Notes: generated by a model not told the origin, from the sequence alone. A stretch of DNA of 64,000 nt from Paenibacillus timonensis (GCF_022427145.1 NZ_JAKSXN010000026.1:1-64000); one strand, 5' to 3'. Shown: positions 26,793 to 35,993, numbered from the stretch's first letter. Numbers and translations: made by a program.

Positions 26793-27641
26793 ATGGCAAG
26801 GAGACTGGAAGGGAAAAGAGTGGCGTTGACCGGGCCCCGCCGGGCGGAGGAATTGGGCAAGCTAGTAGAGAACATGGGCGGTACTCCGCTGTATCGTCCG
26901 GCGCAAGGAACGGTGCTTCTGGACGATCAAGCCTTGCGAAGCGGCATTGTCGACTGGGTGGAGCATCCGCCGGACTGGTCCATTTTTACGACGGGGATGG
27001 GACTGGATGCGTTGTTCGACATGGCCGGGGAGATGGGCGTCGCCGAGCAGTTGCGGGAGCATCTGCGGGTGGGGAAGATTGCGGCTCGGGGCTACAAGAC
27101 GGTAAATGCCCTGAAAAAGCGGGAATTGACGCCGATCGTTCGCGACGATGACGGCAGTACGGGAGGGCTTATTCGCGGGCTGGCGGAACACGAGCTCCGC
27201 GGAGCCACCGTGTTGCTGCAGCTGCACGGGGATCCGGCCCCACGCTTGGTGGCCTGGCTGGAGGAACAGGGGGCGGAATGCCGGCAGCTTCTACCGTACC
27301 GGCATATCGCTCCTCCTGCAGAGGCGTTGGAGCAGCTCTTGAACGATATCCTGGCCGGGGAGGTCGATGCCGTGACGTTTACAAGCGGCCCGCAAGTGCG
27401 GTTCCTGATGGAGCACGCGGATCGCCAGGGACGTCTCGCGGCCTTAATGGACGCCCTGGAGGGGCCGGTATTGGCGGTGGCCGTGGGCAAAGTGACGGCA
27501 GCCGGGCTGTATGAGGCCGGGGTGCCCCGGGTGCTGGCTCCCAAGGAAGAACGCATGGGCAGCATGATGGTTGAGTTGGCCCGTTATTATGCGGGCGAAG
27601 CCGAGCCTCTCTTTGCAAACACGCTCGGCGGGGATGAATAA
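26793..27641 (+). CDS. hemD: Uroporphyrinogen-III synthase family protein
   Basis: This 282-residue bilobed protein of the HemD fold has VALTGPRRAEELGKLVENMG at the start, DWSIFTTGMGLDAL and AVTFTSGPQVRFLMEHA. The reaction closes hydroxymethylbilane to uroporphyrinogen III for haem and sirohaem. It stands alone rather than in a hem cluster, so it may serve sirohaem or be a second copy; that is inference. GGGAGG precedes the ATG. Confidence 0.85.
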   Translation: MARRLEGKRVALTGPRRAEELGKLVENMGGTPLYRPAQGTVLLDDQALRSGIVDWVEHPPDWSIFTTGMGLDALFDMAGEMGVAEQLREHLRVGKIAARGYKTVNALKKRELTPIVRDDDGSTGGLIRGLAEHELRGATVLLQLHGDPAPRLVAWLEEQGAECRQLLPYRHIAPPAEALEQLLNDILAGEVDAVTFTSGPQVRFLMEHADRQGRLAALMDALEGPVLAVAVGKVTAAGLYEAGVPRVLAPKEERMGSMMVELARYYAGEAEPLFANTLGGDE

Positions 27642-27705
27642 CGAGCCTAAATGGGTAATGATAAGGATAGGAACACCAAACCTCGGATGGAAAGGATGAT
27701 GGGTA

Positions 27706-28014
27706 ATGAGCGATTTGCTGAAAAAAGCGATTTCCCTGGGATGGGGTTTGACGATCATGAGCAAGGAGAAAGTCGAAAGCATCGTGGATGATTTGGTGAA
27801 ACGCGGCGAACTGGCTCCTTCCGAATCGAAACAGCTGGTGGAGAGGCTGATTGACCGCGGCGCCGAGGAACAAAGCAGGTTCAAAGAGTTGGTGAATGAG
27901 CAAGTCCGGTCCGCGCTGCAGAGCATGGGCCTGGCCTCGGCCAAAGAGGTGGAGGAATTGACGCGGCGGGTAGCGGAGCTGGAGATTAAGCTCGCCGAGA
28001 TGCAGCAGCCTTAA
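27706..28014 (+). CDS. Phasin-superfamily coiled-coil protein
   Basis: This 102-residue helical protein has heptad repeats at the C-terminus (VEELTRRVAELEIKLAEMQ) and the SKEKVESIVDDLVKRGEL pattern of small phasin-like proteins. Such genes are commonly next to aarF/ubiB-type kinases, as here. Its function is unknown; a role on lipid or granule surfaces is possible. Confidence 0.7.
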   Translation: MSDLLKKAISLGWGLTIMSKEKVESIVDDLVKRGELAPSESKQLVERLIDRGAEEQSRFKELVNEQVRSALQSMGLASAKEVEELTRRVAELEIKLAEMQQP

Positions 28015-28016
28015 CG

Positions 28017-29687
28017 ATGAGCAGCTTTGTCCGTCATACCGGCCGTTATCGTGAAATCGCCATGGCGTTAGGGCGCCATGGCTTTGGCTATTTAGCCGAG
28101 GAAATCGGCCTGACCCGGCTGATCCGCTTGCCGCTGCGACGGTTACGCAAATCCGAGCCGGGTACGCGGACTTTGGCCGAGCGAATCCGGCTCGTTCTGG
28201 AGGAGCTGGGTCCGACCTTCGTAAAGGTCGGGCAGTTGGCCAGCACGCGCTCGGATTTGCTGCCGGAGGCGATCATTCAAGAACTCGTCAAGCTGCAAGA
28301 CCAGGTTCCGCCGTTTCCGGCCGAGGAGGCCCGTGCCATTCTGGAGGCGGAGCTGCACCAGCCTCTTGCGGAGCTGCTCCAAAGCTTCGAAGAGACGCCG
28401 CTGGCCGCGGCTTCGATCGGCCAAGTGCACCGGGCTCGCCTCATCACGGGCGAACCGGTCGCGATCAAAATCCAGCGGCCCGGGATCACCCCGGTGATCG
28501 AGCTGGATCTCGACATTCTGCAGCACCTGACGACGCTGGCGAACAAACGATGGTCCTGGGTCTCTCGGTATCAAATTCCCCAGATGGTCGAGGAATTCGC
28601 CCGATCCATCCGCGCGGAGCTGGATTACGGTTTTGAGGGCCGGAACATGGAGAAGATCCGCAGGCAATTCAAGGCGGATGAGGGGATTTACATCCCTGGG
28701 GTACATTGGTCCCTCACGACCTCCCGCGTGCTGACGATGGATTTCGTAGAGGGGGAGCATCTCAACCGTTTACTGGCGATCGATGAGCTGGGGTACGACC
28801 GCAAGGAGCTGGCGGAGCGCCTGGTCAACGCGCTGCTGCGGCAGATCTTCGAGGGCGGCTTCTTTCATGCCGACCCCCATCCCGGCAACCTGCTGGTGAC
28901 ACGGGAAGGCAAACTGGCTTTTATCGACTTCGGCATGGTTGGGCGGCTTAGCGGGGAGATGAAGGACCATTTGTCGTCGCTGGTGATCGCCTTGATGCGG
29001 CGAAGCACCGAAGGCATGGTGCGCGCGATCCTGCGTATGGGCCTTGTCGGGGACGATGCCGATACGGCCGGGCTGCGAATGGACCTGGAACGGCTCCGCG
29101 AACGCTATTACGATATCCCGTTCGCGGAGATTCAGATCGGCCAGGCCTTGCATGACCTGTTCGCGACGGCCCAGAAACATCAAGTGGTGCTGCCCGCCGA
29201 CCTCCTGCTGCTTGGCAAAGCGCTGTTGACCGTCGAAGGGGTGGCGCTGGCGCTCGACCCCGAGCTTCGCATCCTGGATATGGCGGAGCCCTTCGGGCGC
29301 AAGCTGCTGCGCGAGAAGTACGCCGCGCGCCGGCTCGGCAAGAAGCTGTTTGACGAAGCCGCCGAGCTGACGGATTCGCTGGTTGACCTTCCGCAGCAGG
29401 TACGCAAGCTCTCGAGCACGCTGGCTCGCGGCAAGCTGAAAATGGACATGAACGTGCCGGAGATGGAGCAGTTTCTCCGCAAGCTGGACCAGATCAGCAA
29501 CCGCTTGTCGTTTAGCATCGTGTTGCTGGCGTTCAGCATTATTATGGTCGGCCTCATCATCGGCTCTTCTCTATCTCGGATGCCGACCCTGCTCTGGGAC
29601 ATTCCCGCGATCGAAATCGGCTTCGTCGTGGCGACGTTGATGTTCTTGTGGCTGCTGTTTTCCATCTTCCGGTCGGGAAGGTTCTAA
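28017..29687 (+). CDS. UbiB/ABC1 (AarF) family atypical kinase
   Basis: This 556-residue protein has the KxGQ motif in TFVKVGQLASTRSDLLP (about 60-76), the Ala-rich loop LAAASIGQVHRA, the kinase lysine in AIKIQRPG, and catalytic HADPHPGN with FIDFGMVGR. Two membrane helices lie at the C-terminus. Family members support isoprenoid lipid (quinone) metabolism through ATPase activity. It starts two bases after the phasin-like stop, so the pair is translationally coupled. Confidence 0.88.
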   Translation: MSSFVRHTGRYREIAMALGRHGFGYLAEEIGLTRLIRLPLRRLRKSEPGTRTLAERIRLVLEELGPTFVKVGQLASTRSDLLPEAIIQELVKLQDQVPPFPAEEARAILEAELHQPLAELLQSFEETPLAAASIGQVHRARLITGEPVAIKIQRPGITPVIELDLDILQHLTTLANKRWSWVSRYQIPQMVEEFARSIRAELDYGFEGRNMEKIRRQFKADEGIYIPGVHWSLTTSRVLTMDFVEGEHLNRLLAIDELGYDRKELAERLVNALLRQIFEGGFFHADPHPGNLLVTREGKLAFIDFGMVGRLSGEMKDHLSSLVIALMRRSTEGMVRAILRMGLVGDDADTAGLRMDLERLRERYYDIPFAEIQIGQALHDLFATAQKHQVVLPADLLLLGKALLTVEGVALALDPELRILDMAEPFGRKLLREKYAARRLGKKLFDEAAELTDSLVDLPQQVRKLSSTLARGKLKMDMNVPEMEQFLRKLDQISNRLSFSIVLLAFSIIMVGLIIGSSLSRMPTLLWDIPAIEIGFVVATLMFLWLLFSIFRSGRF

Positions 29688-29777
29688 GGATGTGTTACAA
29701 TAAGAAAGCTGATTTTAAGGCACCCTCGCGCAACGTGAAGTTAAACGCTGCACGATAAGAATATGAGGTGAAACCTG

Positions 29778-31226
29778 TTGACGACTTTTGAAAGTTTAAA
29801 TCTATCGCCCGTCTTGCTCCGCAAGCTGCAGGGACAAGGCATCGTAAATCCTACGCCGGTGCAGTCTGCGGCGATCCCCGTGCTGCAGTCCGGCGAAGAT
29901 GCCATCGTGCAGGCGCAGACCGGCACGGGCAAGACCCTGGCCTTCCTGCTGCCGATTCTGGAGAAGATCCGGCCTGATCGCCCCGAGGCGCAGGCGCTGA
30001 TCATTACCCCGACGCGGGAACTGGCGATTCAAATTACCGCGGAGGCCCGCAAGCTGGCGGAGGCCCGCGAGGGATTGTCCGTGTTGGCCGCTTACGGCGG
30101 CCAGGACGTGGAGCGGCAACTGCGCAAGCTGAAGAATGGCGCTCAGCTGGTCATCGGCACGCCGGGCCGGCTGCTCGATCATTTGCGCCGGGGCTCCCTG
30201 ACATTGGGGGCCGTCCGCATGCTGGTGCTGGATGAAGCGGACCAGATGCTGCATATGGGTTTTTTGGCCGAAGTAGAGGAGATCATTTCGCTCGTTCCGC
30301 GCAGCCGCCAGACGATGTTGTTCTCGGCGACGATGCCGGACAATGTCAAGCGCTTGGCCAAGGCTTATATGGACAAGCCGCGGGATATCCGGATCGCGGA
30401 AACCTCGCGCGTTACGCTGGACAGCATCCGGCAGATCCTGGTGGAGTGCACGGACCGGACGAAACAAAGCGCGCTGATCGAGACGATCCGCAGCCAGCGC
30501 CCGTATTTGGCCGTGATTTTCTGCCGCACGAAGCGCCGGGCCAGTACGTTGAATGAGGCGCTGCAGGCCGCGGGCTTCCAGTCGGACGAGCTGCACGGCG
30601 ACCTCTCGCAGGCGAAGCGCGAGCAGGTGATGCGCGCGTTCCGCGACGCGAAGCTGGAGCTCCTGGTCGCGACGGACGTGGCGGCGCGCGGGATCGACGT
30701 GGAAGGCGTCACCCACGTCTTCAACTACGACATTCCGCACGATGTGGACAGCTACATCCACCGCATCGGGCGGACCGGCCGCGCCGGGGAGAAAGGCGTG
30801 GCCGTCACGTTTGCGGCGCCGAAGGACATGGAGGCGCTGCGCCTGATCGAGCGGGGCATCGGCCGCAAGCTGGAGCGGCAGCGCTACGAGAAGAGCGGCG
30901 CCGGTTCGGGCGCCGAGAAGATCGTCGCCGTAGGCCGCACCGGTGCGGGTGCGGACAAGGCGGGCGGCACGAGCCGCCGCAGCCGCGATGAGCGCGGCGG
31001 CGCACAGCGCCCGGCCGGCCGCCGCAGCGATGCGGGCGGTGGGCGAGGCCGCTCGGCCGGCGGCGCAGGGGCGCCGGCCAAAGGAGGCCGCGGCGCGGAC
31101 AGCCGCCGCGGCGATGGTGCGCGCGCTCAGCGCGGCTCCGCCGGGGGCGCCTCGCGCGCGCAAGGGCCGGGCCGCCGCGGAGAGAGCGAGCGCGGCGGCG
31201 GAGGGCGCGGGCGCCGGGGACGTTAA
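29778..31226 (+). CDS. DEAD-box RNA helicase with Arg/Gly-rich tail
   Basis: This 482-residue helicase has the Q motif, AQTGTGKT (motif I), PTRELAIQI (Ia), VLDEADQML (DEAD box), SATMP (III) and HRIGRTGRAG (VI). The last 90 residues are a disordered RGG/Ala-rich tail of the CshA/DeaD type, which binds RNA and often acts in cold adaptation, ribosome assembly or RNA decay. The start is TTG at 29778, after GAGGTG. The tail codons are very GC-rich. Confidence 0.92.
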   Translation: MTTFESLNLSPVLLRKLQGQGIVNPTPVQSAAIPVLQSGEDAIVQAQTGTGKTLAFLLPILEKIRPDRPEAQALIITPTRELAIQITAEARKLAEAREGLSVLAAYGGQDVERQLRKLKNGAQLVIGTPGRLLDHLRRGSLTLGAVRMLVLDEADQMLHMGFLAEVEEIISLVPRSRQTMLFSATMPDNVKRLAKAYMDKPRDIRIAETSRVTLDSIRQILVECTDRTKQSALIETIRSQRPYLAVIFCRTKRRASTLNEALQAAGFQSDELHGDLSQAKREQVMRAFRDAKLELLVATDVAARGIDVEGVTHVFNYDIPHDVDSYIHRIGRTGRAGEKGVAVTFAAPKDMEALRLIERGIGRKLERQRYEKSGAGSGAEKIVAVGRTGAGADKAGGTSRRSRDERGGAQRPAGRRSDAGGGRGRSAGGAGAPAKGGRGADSRRGDGARAQRGSAGGASRAQGPGRRGESERGGGGRGRRGR

Positions 31227-31246
31227 CCCGGCGCCCCCGCTATTTT
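31207..31246 (+). terminator. Terminator overlapping the helicase stop codon
   Basis: GCGGGCGCCGGG (31207-31218) pairs with CCCGGCGCCCCCGC (31227-31240), followed by TATTTT. The TAA stop lies in the loop. Confidence 0.65.
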
Positions 31247-31361
31247 CCATGTAACTTCTTGCTCGCAGGATGCGTTTAAAGGATAGGAACAAAGAACAAA
31301 ACATACCGGGGTGCCCCATGATGCATCATGCCGAGGCACCTGCCTTAGGGGAGGAACCAGG

Positions 31362-32258
31362 ATGTACAGCAAGAAAGGCGCGGTAACCGTGGCGGTAGCG
31401 CTGATGTTGACGGCGGTTTTATTCGCGGGCTGCGGGAAGCAAGCGGCGGACGCTCCGCAGACGCCGGAGCAGAACGGCACGAACGCGGCTGCCGGATCGA
31501 ACGTCGATTCAGGAAATGCTGCCGCAAACGGTGGCGGCGCCGAGGGGAATCAAACGGCGGGTGACAACAACGCAACAAATGACGGCAATGCCGGAAACGG
31601 GGATTCCGCCGCTCAAACGCCGGACCCTGCCGGTTCAGAGAACGGCAGCGGGGGGGACCGAACGGCGATGGCCGACCCGGAGAGCGTGGCGGTGCTGATC
31701 AACAAGCAGTTTGCCCTGCCGGATGAATACGAGCCGAAGGATCTGGTTTACCCGGACGTTCGTTTCACATTCAAAGACAAAATCGAAAAACGCATGATGC
31801 GCAAAGAAGCGGCTAGCGCGCTCGAGGAGCTGTTCGCAGGAGCCGAGAAAGATGGCATCTATCTGGCCGGCGTATCGGCGTACCGTTCGCATAGTACCCA
31901 GACGGCCCTGTTTAACCGTTATGTGGAGAAGGACGGCGAAGAAGTGGCCAAGACCTACAGCGCCGTGCCCGGCCACAGCGAGCATGAGACGGGATTAGCC
32001 ATCGACGTATCGGGCAGCGATGGGAAATGCGCGGCGGAAAGCTGCTTCGGCGACACGAAGGAAGCGGCTTGGCTGGCAGACCATGTAACCGAATACGGAT
32101 TTATCATTCGTTATCCGGAAGGCAAGGAAGACATTACCGGCTATAAATATGAGCCATGGCACCTACGCTATGTAGGGAAAGAAATCGCAGCCGATATCGG
32201 GGAACGGAACATCACGCTGGAAGAATACTACGATGCCGTGCCGGTTTCGGGTCAGTAA
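31362..32258 (+). CDS. D-alanyl-D-alanine carboxypeptidase lipoprotein (VanY/M15-like)
   Basis: This 298-residue lipoprotein has lipobox LFAGC near residue 23, a long Asn/Ala/Gly linker, and an M15B peptidase domain (about 130-290). Zinc-binding and catalytic motifs are visible: SAYRSHSTQ, HSEHETGLAIDV and EPWHLRYVG. It probably trims the terminal D-Ala from peptidoglycan stem peptides outside the membrane. The ATG at 31362 follows GGGGAGG; earlier in-frame starts have none. Confidence 0.88.
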   Translation: MYSKKGAVTVAVALMLTAVLFAGCGKQAADAPQTPEQNGTNAAAGSNVDSGNAAANGGGAEGNQTAGDNNATNDGNAGNGDSAAQTPDPAGSENGSGGDRTAMADPESVAVLINKQFALPDEYEPKDLVYPDVRFTFKDKIEKRMMRKEAASALEELFAGAEKDGIYLAGVSAYRSHSTQTALFNRYVEKDGEEVAKTYSAVPGHSEHETGLAIDVSGSDGKCAAESCFGDTKEAAWLADHVTEYGFIIRYPEGKEDITGYKYEPWHLRYVGKEIAADIGERNITLEEYYDAVPVSGQ

Positions 32259-32297
32259 TTTTTTGAGGACCGCCCAGAACTGTGGGCTGTGAGGGGA

Positions 32298-32323
32298 AAG
32301 ACGCCTGCAGGGCGTCTTTTTTA
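32298..32323 (+). terminator. Terminator after the VanY-like gene
   Basis: AAAGACGCC-TGCA-GGGCGTCTTTTTT is a compact hairpin with a T-run. Confidence 0.85.
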
Positions 32324-32361
32324 TGATTTCAGCAGATGCTGCGACCATCTAAAATTAACAG

Positions 32362-32391
32362 TTGACAGCTGATAATGATTATCAGTATCTT
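32362..32391 (+). promoter_or_regulatory. Fur box overlapping a sigma-A promoter
   Basis: GATAATGATTATCAGTATC (32371-32389) differs from the classical 19-bp Fur consensus at one position. It fills the spacer between TTGACA (32362-32367) and TATCTT (32386-32391). Iron-replete repression of the two downstream genes is expected. Confidence 0.85.
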
Positions 32392-32501
32392 TAAGAAGAT
32401 GAAGTTTACATGAATTCATGATGAAGCCGTTAACCGGATTCTTATTTTAAGATGATACATTTGGCGGGTTTATTCAGTTGGACACGGAAAGGAAGAGTGC
32501 C

Positions 32502-33365
32502 ATGGTCTCCTTAAAAACTTCGCATCTGGACATTGCCTATGAGGATCGTCTGATTGTCGAAGATTTAAACATTTCGATTCCCGAGGGGAAAATCACGGCG
32601 TTGGTCGGAGCGAACGGCTCCGGCAAATCGACGGTCCTGAAAACGATGGCCCGGATCCTTCAGCCGAAGTCCGGCAGCGTGCTGCTGAACGGCAAGTCGA
32701 TCCACAAGCAGTCGACGCGGGAAGTGGCCAAACAGCTGGCCATTCTTCCGCAAAACCCGACCGCCCCGGAGGGGTTGACGGTATATGAGCTTGTATCTTA
32801 CGGGCGTTTTCCGCATCAAAAAGGGTTCGGCGGTCTGAAGTCCGAGGACCGGAACATCGTGGAATGGGCGATCGAAGCGACCCGCATGACCGAGTTCAGC
32901 GATCGGGCCCTGGAGCAGTTGTCCGGCGGACAGCGGCAGCGGGCGTGGATTGCGATGGCGCTGGCACAGGAAACGGATATCCTGTTCCTTGACGAACCCA
33001 CGACGTTCCTGGATATGGCGCATCAGCTGGAAGTGCTGCAACTGCTCGAGGAGCTCAACGCCACTTCCAACCGTACGATCGTGATGGTCGTCCATGACCT
33101 GAACCATGCCGCCCGTTACGCTCATTACATGATCGCGATCAAGCAAGGCCAGGCGGTCGCTTCCGGCACGCCGGAAGAGGTCGTCACCTCCAACGTGCTG
33201 CGCGACGTGTTTGGCATCGAGGCGGACATCGTCACCGATCCGCGGAGCGGCGTGCCGCTGTGTCTCCCTTACGAACTGTACAAGGCGGCATCCGAAGGTA
33301 AAGTACGCAAAGGCAAAAACGATGGACCGGAAGAGGCTTCGCCCAAAGTAGTCTCGTTCCTGTAA
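32502..33365 (+). CDS. Iron-siderophore ABC transporter ATPase (FecE/FhuC/YusV-like)
   Basis: This 287-residue ATPase has Walker A GANGSGKST, LSGGQRQRAWIAMALAQ, and Walker B ILFLDEPTTFLDMAHQ typical of siderophore/cobalamin importers. No permease or binding-protein gene is adjacent, so it probably serves as a shared ATPase, as YusV does for several B. subtilis importers. The ATG at 32502 follows GGAAAGGAAG. The Fur box upstream supports iron control. Confidence 0.9.
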   Translation: MVSLKTSHLDIAYEDRLIVEDLNISIPEGKITALVGANGSGKSTVLKTMARILQPKSGSVLLNGKSIHKQSTREVAKQLAILPQNPTAPEGLTVYELVSYGRFPHQKGFGGLKSEDRNIVEWAIEATRMTEFSDRALEQLSGGQRQRAWIAMALAQETDILFLDEPTTFLDMAHQLEVLQLLEELNATSNRTIVMVVHDLNHAARYAHYMIAIKQGQAVASGTPEEVVTSNVLRDVFGIEADIVTDPRSGVPLCLPYELYKAASEGKVRKGKNDGPEEASPKVVSFL

Positions 33366-33379
33366 CGGAGGAACCGGTC

Positions 33380-34183
33380 ATGAGTATAGATTATCAGCTG
33401 CTCGAGCAGCAATTGGGAATCGTCACGCACAAACGAACGGATGCGCTGTTCACGATGCCGGCCGCTAAGCTGTTGGATCGTGGACAGCTGGTTGCTTTTT
33501 TGGAATTGTATCAGGAGAAGATCAAGGGGCTTGACCTTCAGGTGTCGGCGACTTATTTCGCTACGAGCTGGCGGGTTGTGTGCGCGGCGCTGCAATACAT
33601 GGTGTCCGCGACGCCGGGCAGGCTCCATTTTGCGTTGGGAAACTTAACGATTCAACTCGTGATGGTAAACGGGTTTCCTTGGGTTTATTTTGTGCTGAAC
33701 GATAAGTCGGAACAGCCTTGGTCAGGCGGGGATCATTCAGCTTCTCGAGTAAACGAGCTCAGCCGTTTCTATGGCGAGGTGCTGCGTCCGGTCATGGAGA
33801 GCGTCGCCGCAGTTTCGGGATTGCCGGTGGCCCAATTATGGGGTCAACTGCCGTTGGGCGTCCAATTTTACGTGAACGCGGTTGCCGAACGTCTGGACGA
33901 TGAAGCTTCGCGTTATCGGCTTATGAAGGATTATGAGCTCGTTAAGCAGATGCCGGGGGAGGCGTTTGGCCTGAGACGCAATCCTTATCAGATCAAGGAA
34001 ATCCTGCTGGATGATCCTTATCGGCCAGGCGAGAAGTCGCCGATGAAACCGACCTGTTGCTTGGCTTACCGGACGGATAGCGGACATGGATACTGTTACG
34101 GATGTCCTAAACTCTCGAAGTCGGAACGAGAGGCCAAATACGCCGAGATTCGGGAACAGCTTACTGCGGCTCAAGCGCAGTGA
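33380..34183 (+). CDS. Siderophore-iron reductase, FhuF-like
   Basis: This 267-residue protein has a C-terminal cysteine set CC...CYGC (about residues 225-245: TCCLAYRTDSGHGYCYGCP) that matches the 2Fe-2S ligand pattern of FhuF-type ferric reductases. It lies 14 bases after the ATPase gene behind a Fur box, so it probably releases iron from imported siderophores in the cytosol. GGAGGAA precedes the ATG. Confidence 0.82.
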   Translation: MSIDYQLLEQQLGIVTHKRTDALFTMPAAKLLDRGQLVAFLELYQEKIKGLDLQVSATYFATSWRVVCAALQYMVSATPGRLHFALGNLTIQLVMVNGFPWVYFVLNDKSEQPWSGGDHSASRVNELSRFYGEVLRPVMESVAAVSGLPVAQLWGQLPLGVQFYVNAVAERLDDEASRYRLMKDYELVKQMPGEAFGLRRNPYQIKEILLDDPYRPGEKSPMKPTCCLAYRTDSGHGYCYGCPKLSKSEREAKYAEIREQLTAAQAQ

Positions 34184-34238
34184 TGCGCCGGCTTCCGCTG
34201 AGGAATGCTGGGAATATGGGCGGAATTCGAATAACAAG

Positions 34239-34288
34239 CACTTGGCAGTCCTGAAGGAAGCTTCAGGATTCTGGCCAAGTGTTTTTTT
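34239..34288 (+). terminator. Terminator after the fhuF-like gene
   Basis: CACTTGGC/GCCAAGTG encloses a second stem TCCTGAAG/CTTCAGGA and ends in seven Ts. Confidence 0.9.
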
Positions 34289-34401
34289 ATTAAACCGCCC
34301 CCTCGACCTTCCAGCGTAACATTCGAAGTGGCCGGGAAACCTGAGAAAGGCTCGATTCGGAAATTTAAATTGTGAATATTTAAAAAATTGTCCTTTACCT
34401 C

Positions 34402-34430
34402 TTGCAATGTGAAAAAAGTCACACTATAAT
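34402..34430 (+). promoter_or_regulatory. NADH oxidase promoter with Rex/FNR-type palindrome in the spacer
   Basis: TTGCAA (34402-34407) and TATAAT (34425-34430) are 17 bases apart. TGTGAAAAAAGTCACA (34408-34423), a perfect TGTGA-N6-TCACA palindrome, fills the spacer. That position fits repression by Rex (TTGTGAA-N4-TTCACAA) better than activation by FNR. Confidence 0.75.
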
Positions 34431-34441
34431 AAAGGACATGA

Positions 34442-34457
34442 GGTGAAAGTTTTCACA
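34442..34457 (+). promoter_or_regulatory. Second Rex/FNR-type palindrome
   Basis: GGTGAAAGTTTTCACA keeps GTGAA-N4-TTCACAA and is centred 34 bp after the first site, just downstream of the expected transcription start. Confidence 0.6.
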
Positions 34458-34473
34458 ACCTAGCAATTTTATA

Positions 34474-34489
34474 AGTGACAAAATTCACA
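34474..34489 (+). promoter_or_regulatory. Third Rex/FNR-type palindrome
   Basis: AGTGACAAAATTCACA is centred 32 bp after the second site. Three sites at near three-turn spacing suggest cooperative repressor binding. Confidence 0.55.
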
Positions 34490-34547
34490 AAAAAATTCGT
34501 TATCTATGACAAATTACAAGCAACGACTTCTGGAGGAGGAAGAAATC

Positions 34548-35909
34548 ATGAAAGTAGCAGTTATCGGATGTACCCATGCAGGCACGGCGGCGATCGTCAA
34601 CACGGCAAAACTTTACCCGGACGCGGAAATCACTGTTTATGAACGGAACGACAACATTTCGTTTCTGTCTTGCGGCATCGCCTTATACGTGGGGGGAATG
34701 GTGAAGGATCCGCAGGGGTTGTTCTACTCCTCGCCGCAGCAGTTGGCCGAACTTGGGGTAACTACGAAGATGCGGCATGAAGTAGTATCGGTCGATACGG
34801 ATGCCAAAACGCTTCAAGCCCGGAATTTGGAGTCCGGCGAAGTGTTCGAAGATACGTTCGACAAGCTGATCGTGACAACCGGGTCGTGGCCGATCGTACC
34901 GAAGTTCGAGGGCAGCGACCTGGAGAACATCGTACTTTCGAAGAACTTCAACCACTCCAACACGATCATCGAAAAAGCGCAGCAAGCAGAGCGTATCGTG
35001 GTGGTTGGGGCCGGCTACATCGGCGTGGAGTTGGTGGAAGCGTTCCAGTTGAACGGCAAGCAAGTGACGCTGATTGATGCGGAGGACCGCATTTTGAGTA
35101 AATACCTTGATCCGGAATACACGGACAAGATTGAGCAATCGCTCCGCGAACATGGCATCGAGCTGGCCTTGGGCCAAAAAGTCATGCGCTTCGAGGGCAA
35201 GAACGGGAAAGTGGCCAACGTCATCACGGACAAAGGCGCTTACGCCGCCGACCTCGTGATTATGTGCATCGGGTTCCGCCCTAACACGGAGCTGCTGAAA
35301 GGGCAAGTCGACATGCTGGGCAACGGCGCGATCATCGTAGACGAATACATGCGCACCAGCAAGCAGGACGTGTACGCAGCGGGCGACAGCTGCGCAGTAT
35401 TCTATAACCCGACGGGCAAACACGCGTATATTCCGTTGGCTACGAACGCCGTTCGAATGGGCACGCTGGTGGCACGCAACCTGGTAGCGCCAACCGTGAA
35501 GTATATGGGTACCCAAGGCACATCGGGGATTAAAATTTACGAGGATAATATCGCGGGGACCGGGCTGACGGAAGCGGCGGCGAGAGAGGCCGGACTGGAA
35601 GCCGAAGCGGTATTCATCACCGATAACTATCGGCCGGAATTCATGCCAACCCACGAACCAGTCATGCTGAAGGTGGTCTACGAAAAGAACACCCGCCGAA
35701 TTCTCGGGGCGCAAATCATGTCGAAAGTGGACCTGACCCAGTCGATCAACACGATTTCGGTTTGCATTCAAAACGGCATGAAGATGGAAGAACTCGCGTT
35801 TGTCGATTTCTTCTTCCAGCCACATTACAACAAACCGTGGAATTTCCTGAACAGCGCGGGTTTGGGGGCGCTGCCGGAAGTTCCAAAGCGGGAGACCGTT
35901 CACGTTTAA
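34548..35909 (+). CDS. nox: NADH oxidase, water-forming (Nox), CoA-disulfide-reductase family
   Basis: This 453-residue FAD enzyme strongly resembles lactobacillal H2O-forming NADH oxidase. It has VIGCTHAGTAA at the FAD fold, the redox cysteine in SFLSCGIALYVGG (near residue 42), the NADH fold VVVGAGYIGVELVEAF and C-terminal DFFFQPHYNKPWN. It would turn NADH and oxygen into NAD and water. The ATG at 34548 is preferred for its GGAGGAGG. Three Rex-like sites upstream suit a gene that answers to the NADH/NAD ratio. Confidence 0.92.
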   Translation: MKVAVIGCTHAGTAAIVNTAKLYPDAEITVYERNDNISFLSCGIALYVGGMVKDPQGLFYSSPQQLAELGVTTKMRHEVVSVDTDAKTLQARNLESGEVFEDTFDKLIVTTGSWPIVPKFEGSDLENIVLSKNFNHSNTIIEKAQQAERIVVVGAGYIGVELVEAFQLNGKQVTLIDAEDRILSKYLDPEYTDKIEQSLREHGIELALGQKVMRFEGKNGKVANVITDKGAYAADLVIMCIGFRPNTELLKGQVDMLGNGAIIVDEYMRTSKQDVYAAGDSCAVFYNPTGKHAYIPLATNAVRMGTLVARNLVAPTVKYMGTQGTSGIKIYEDNIAGTGLTEAAAREAGLEAEAVFITDNYRPEFMPTHEPVMLKVVYEKNTRRILGAQIMSKVDLTQSINTISVCIQNGMKMEELAFVDFFFQPHYNKPWNFLNSAGLGALPEVPKRETVHV

Positions 35910-35942
35910 CGGCGACGACACGCGCATAAAATTTTAACTTCC

Positions 35943-35993
35943 TAGCCGGCCGAACGGGGCGATTGCGATTGCCTCCTTTGGCCGGCTTTTTTT
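35943..35993 (+). terminator. Terminator after nox
   Basis: AGCCGGCC and GGCCGGCT enclose about 28 bases and are followed by seven Ts in all. Confidence 0.8.

Noticed and set aside
29802-31319. A 505-codon open frame on the minus strand
   Set aside because: It lies opposite the DEAD-box helicase gene, is rich in Ala, Arg and His as expected from high-GC antisense frames, and has no ribosome site or recognisable domain.
34683-35927. A 414-codon open frame on the minus strand
   Set aside because: It is antisense to the NADH oxidase gene and shows no family features.
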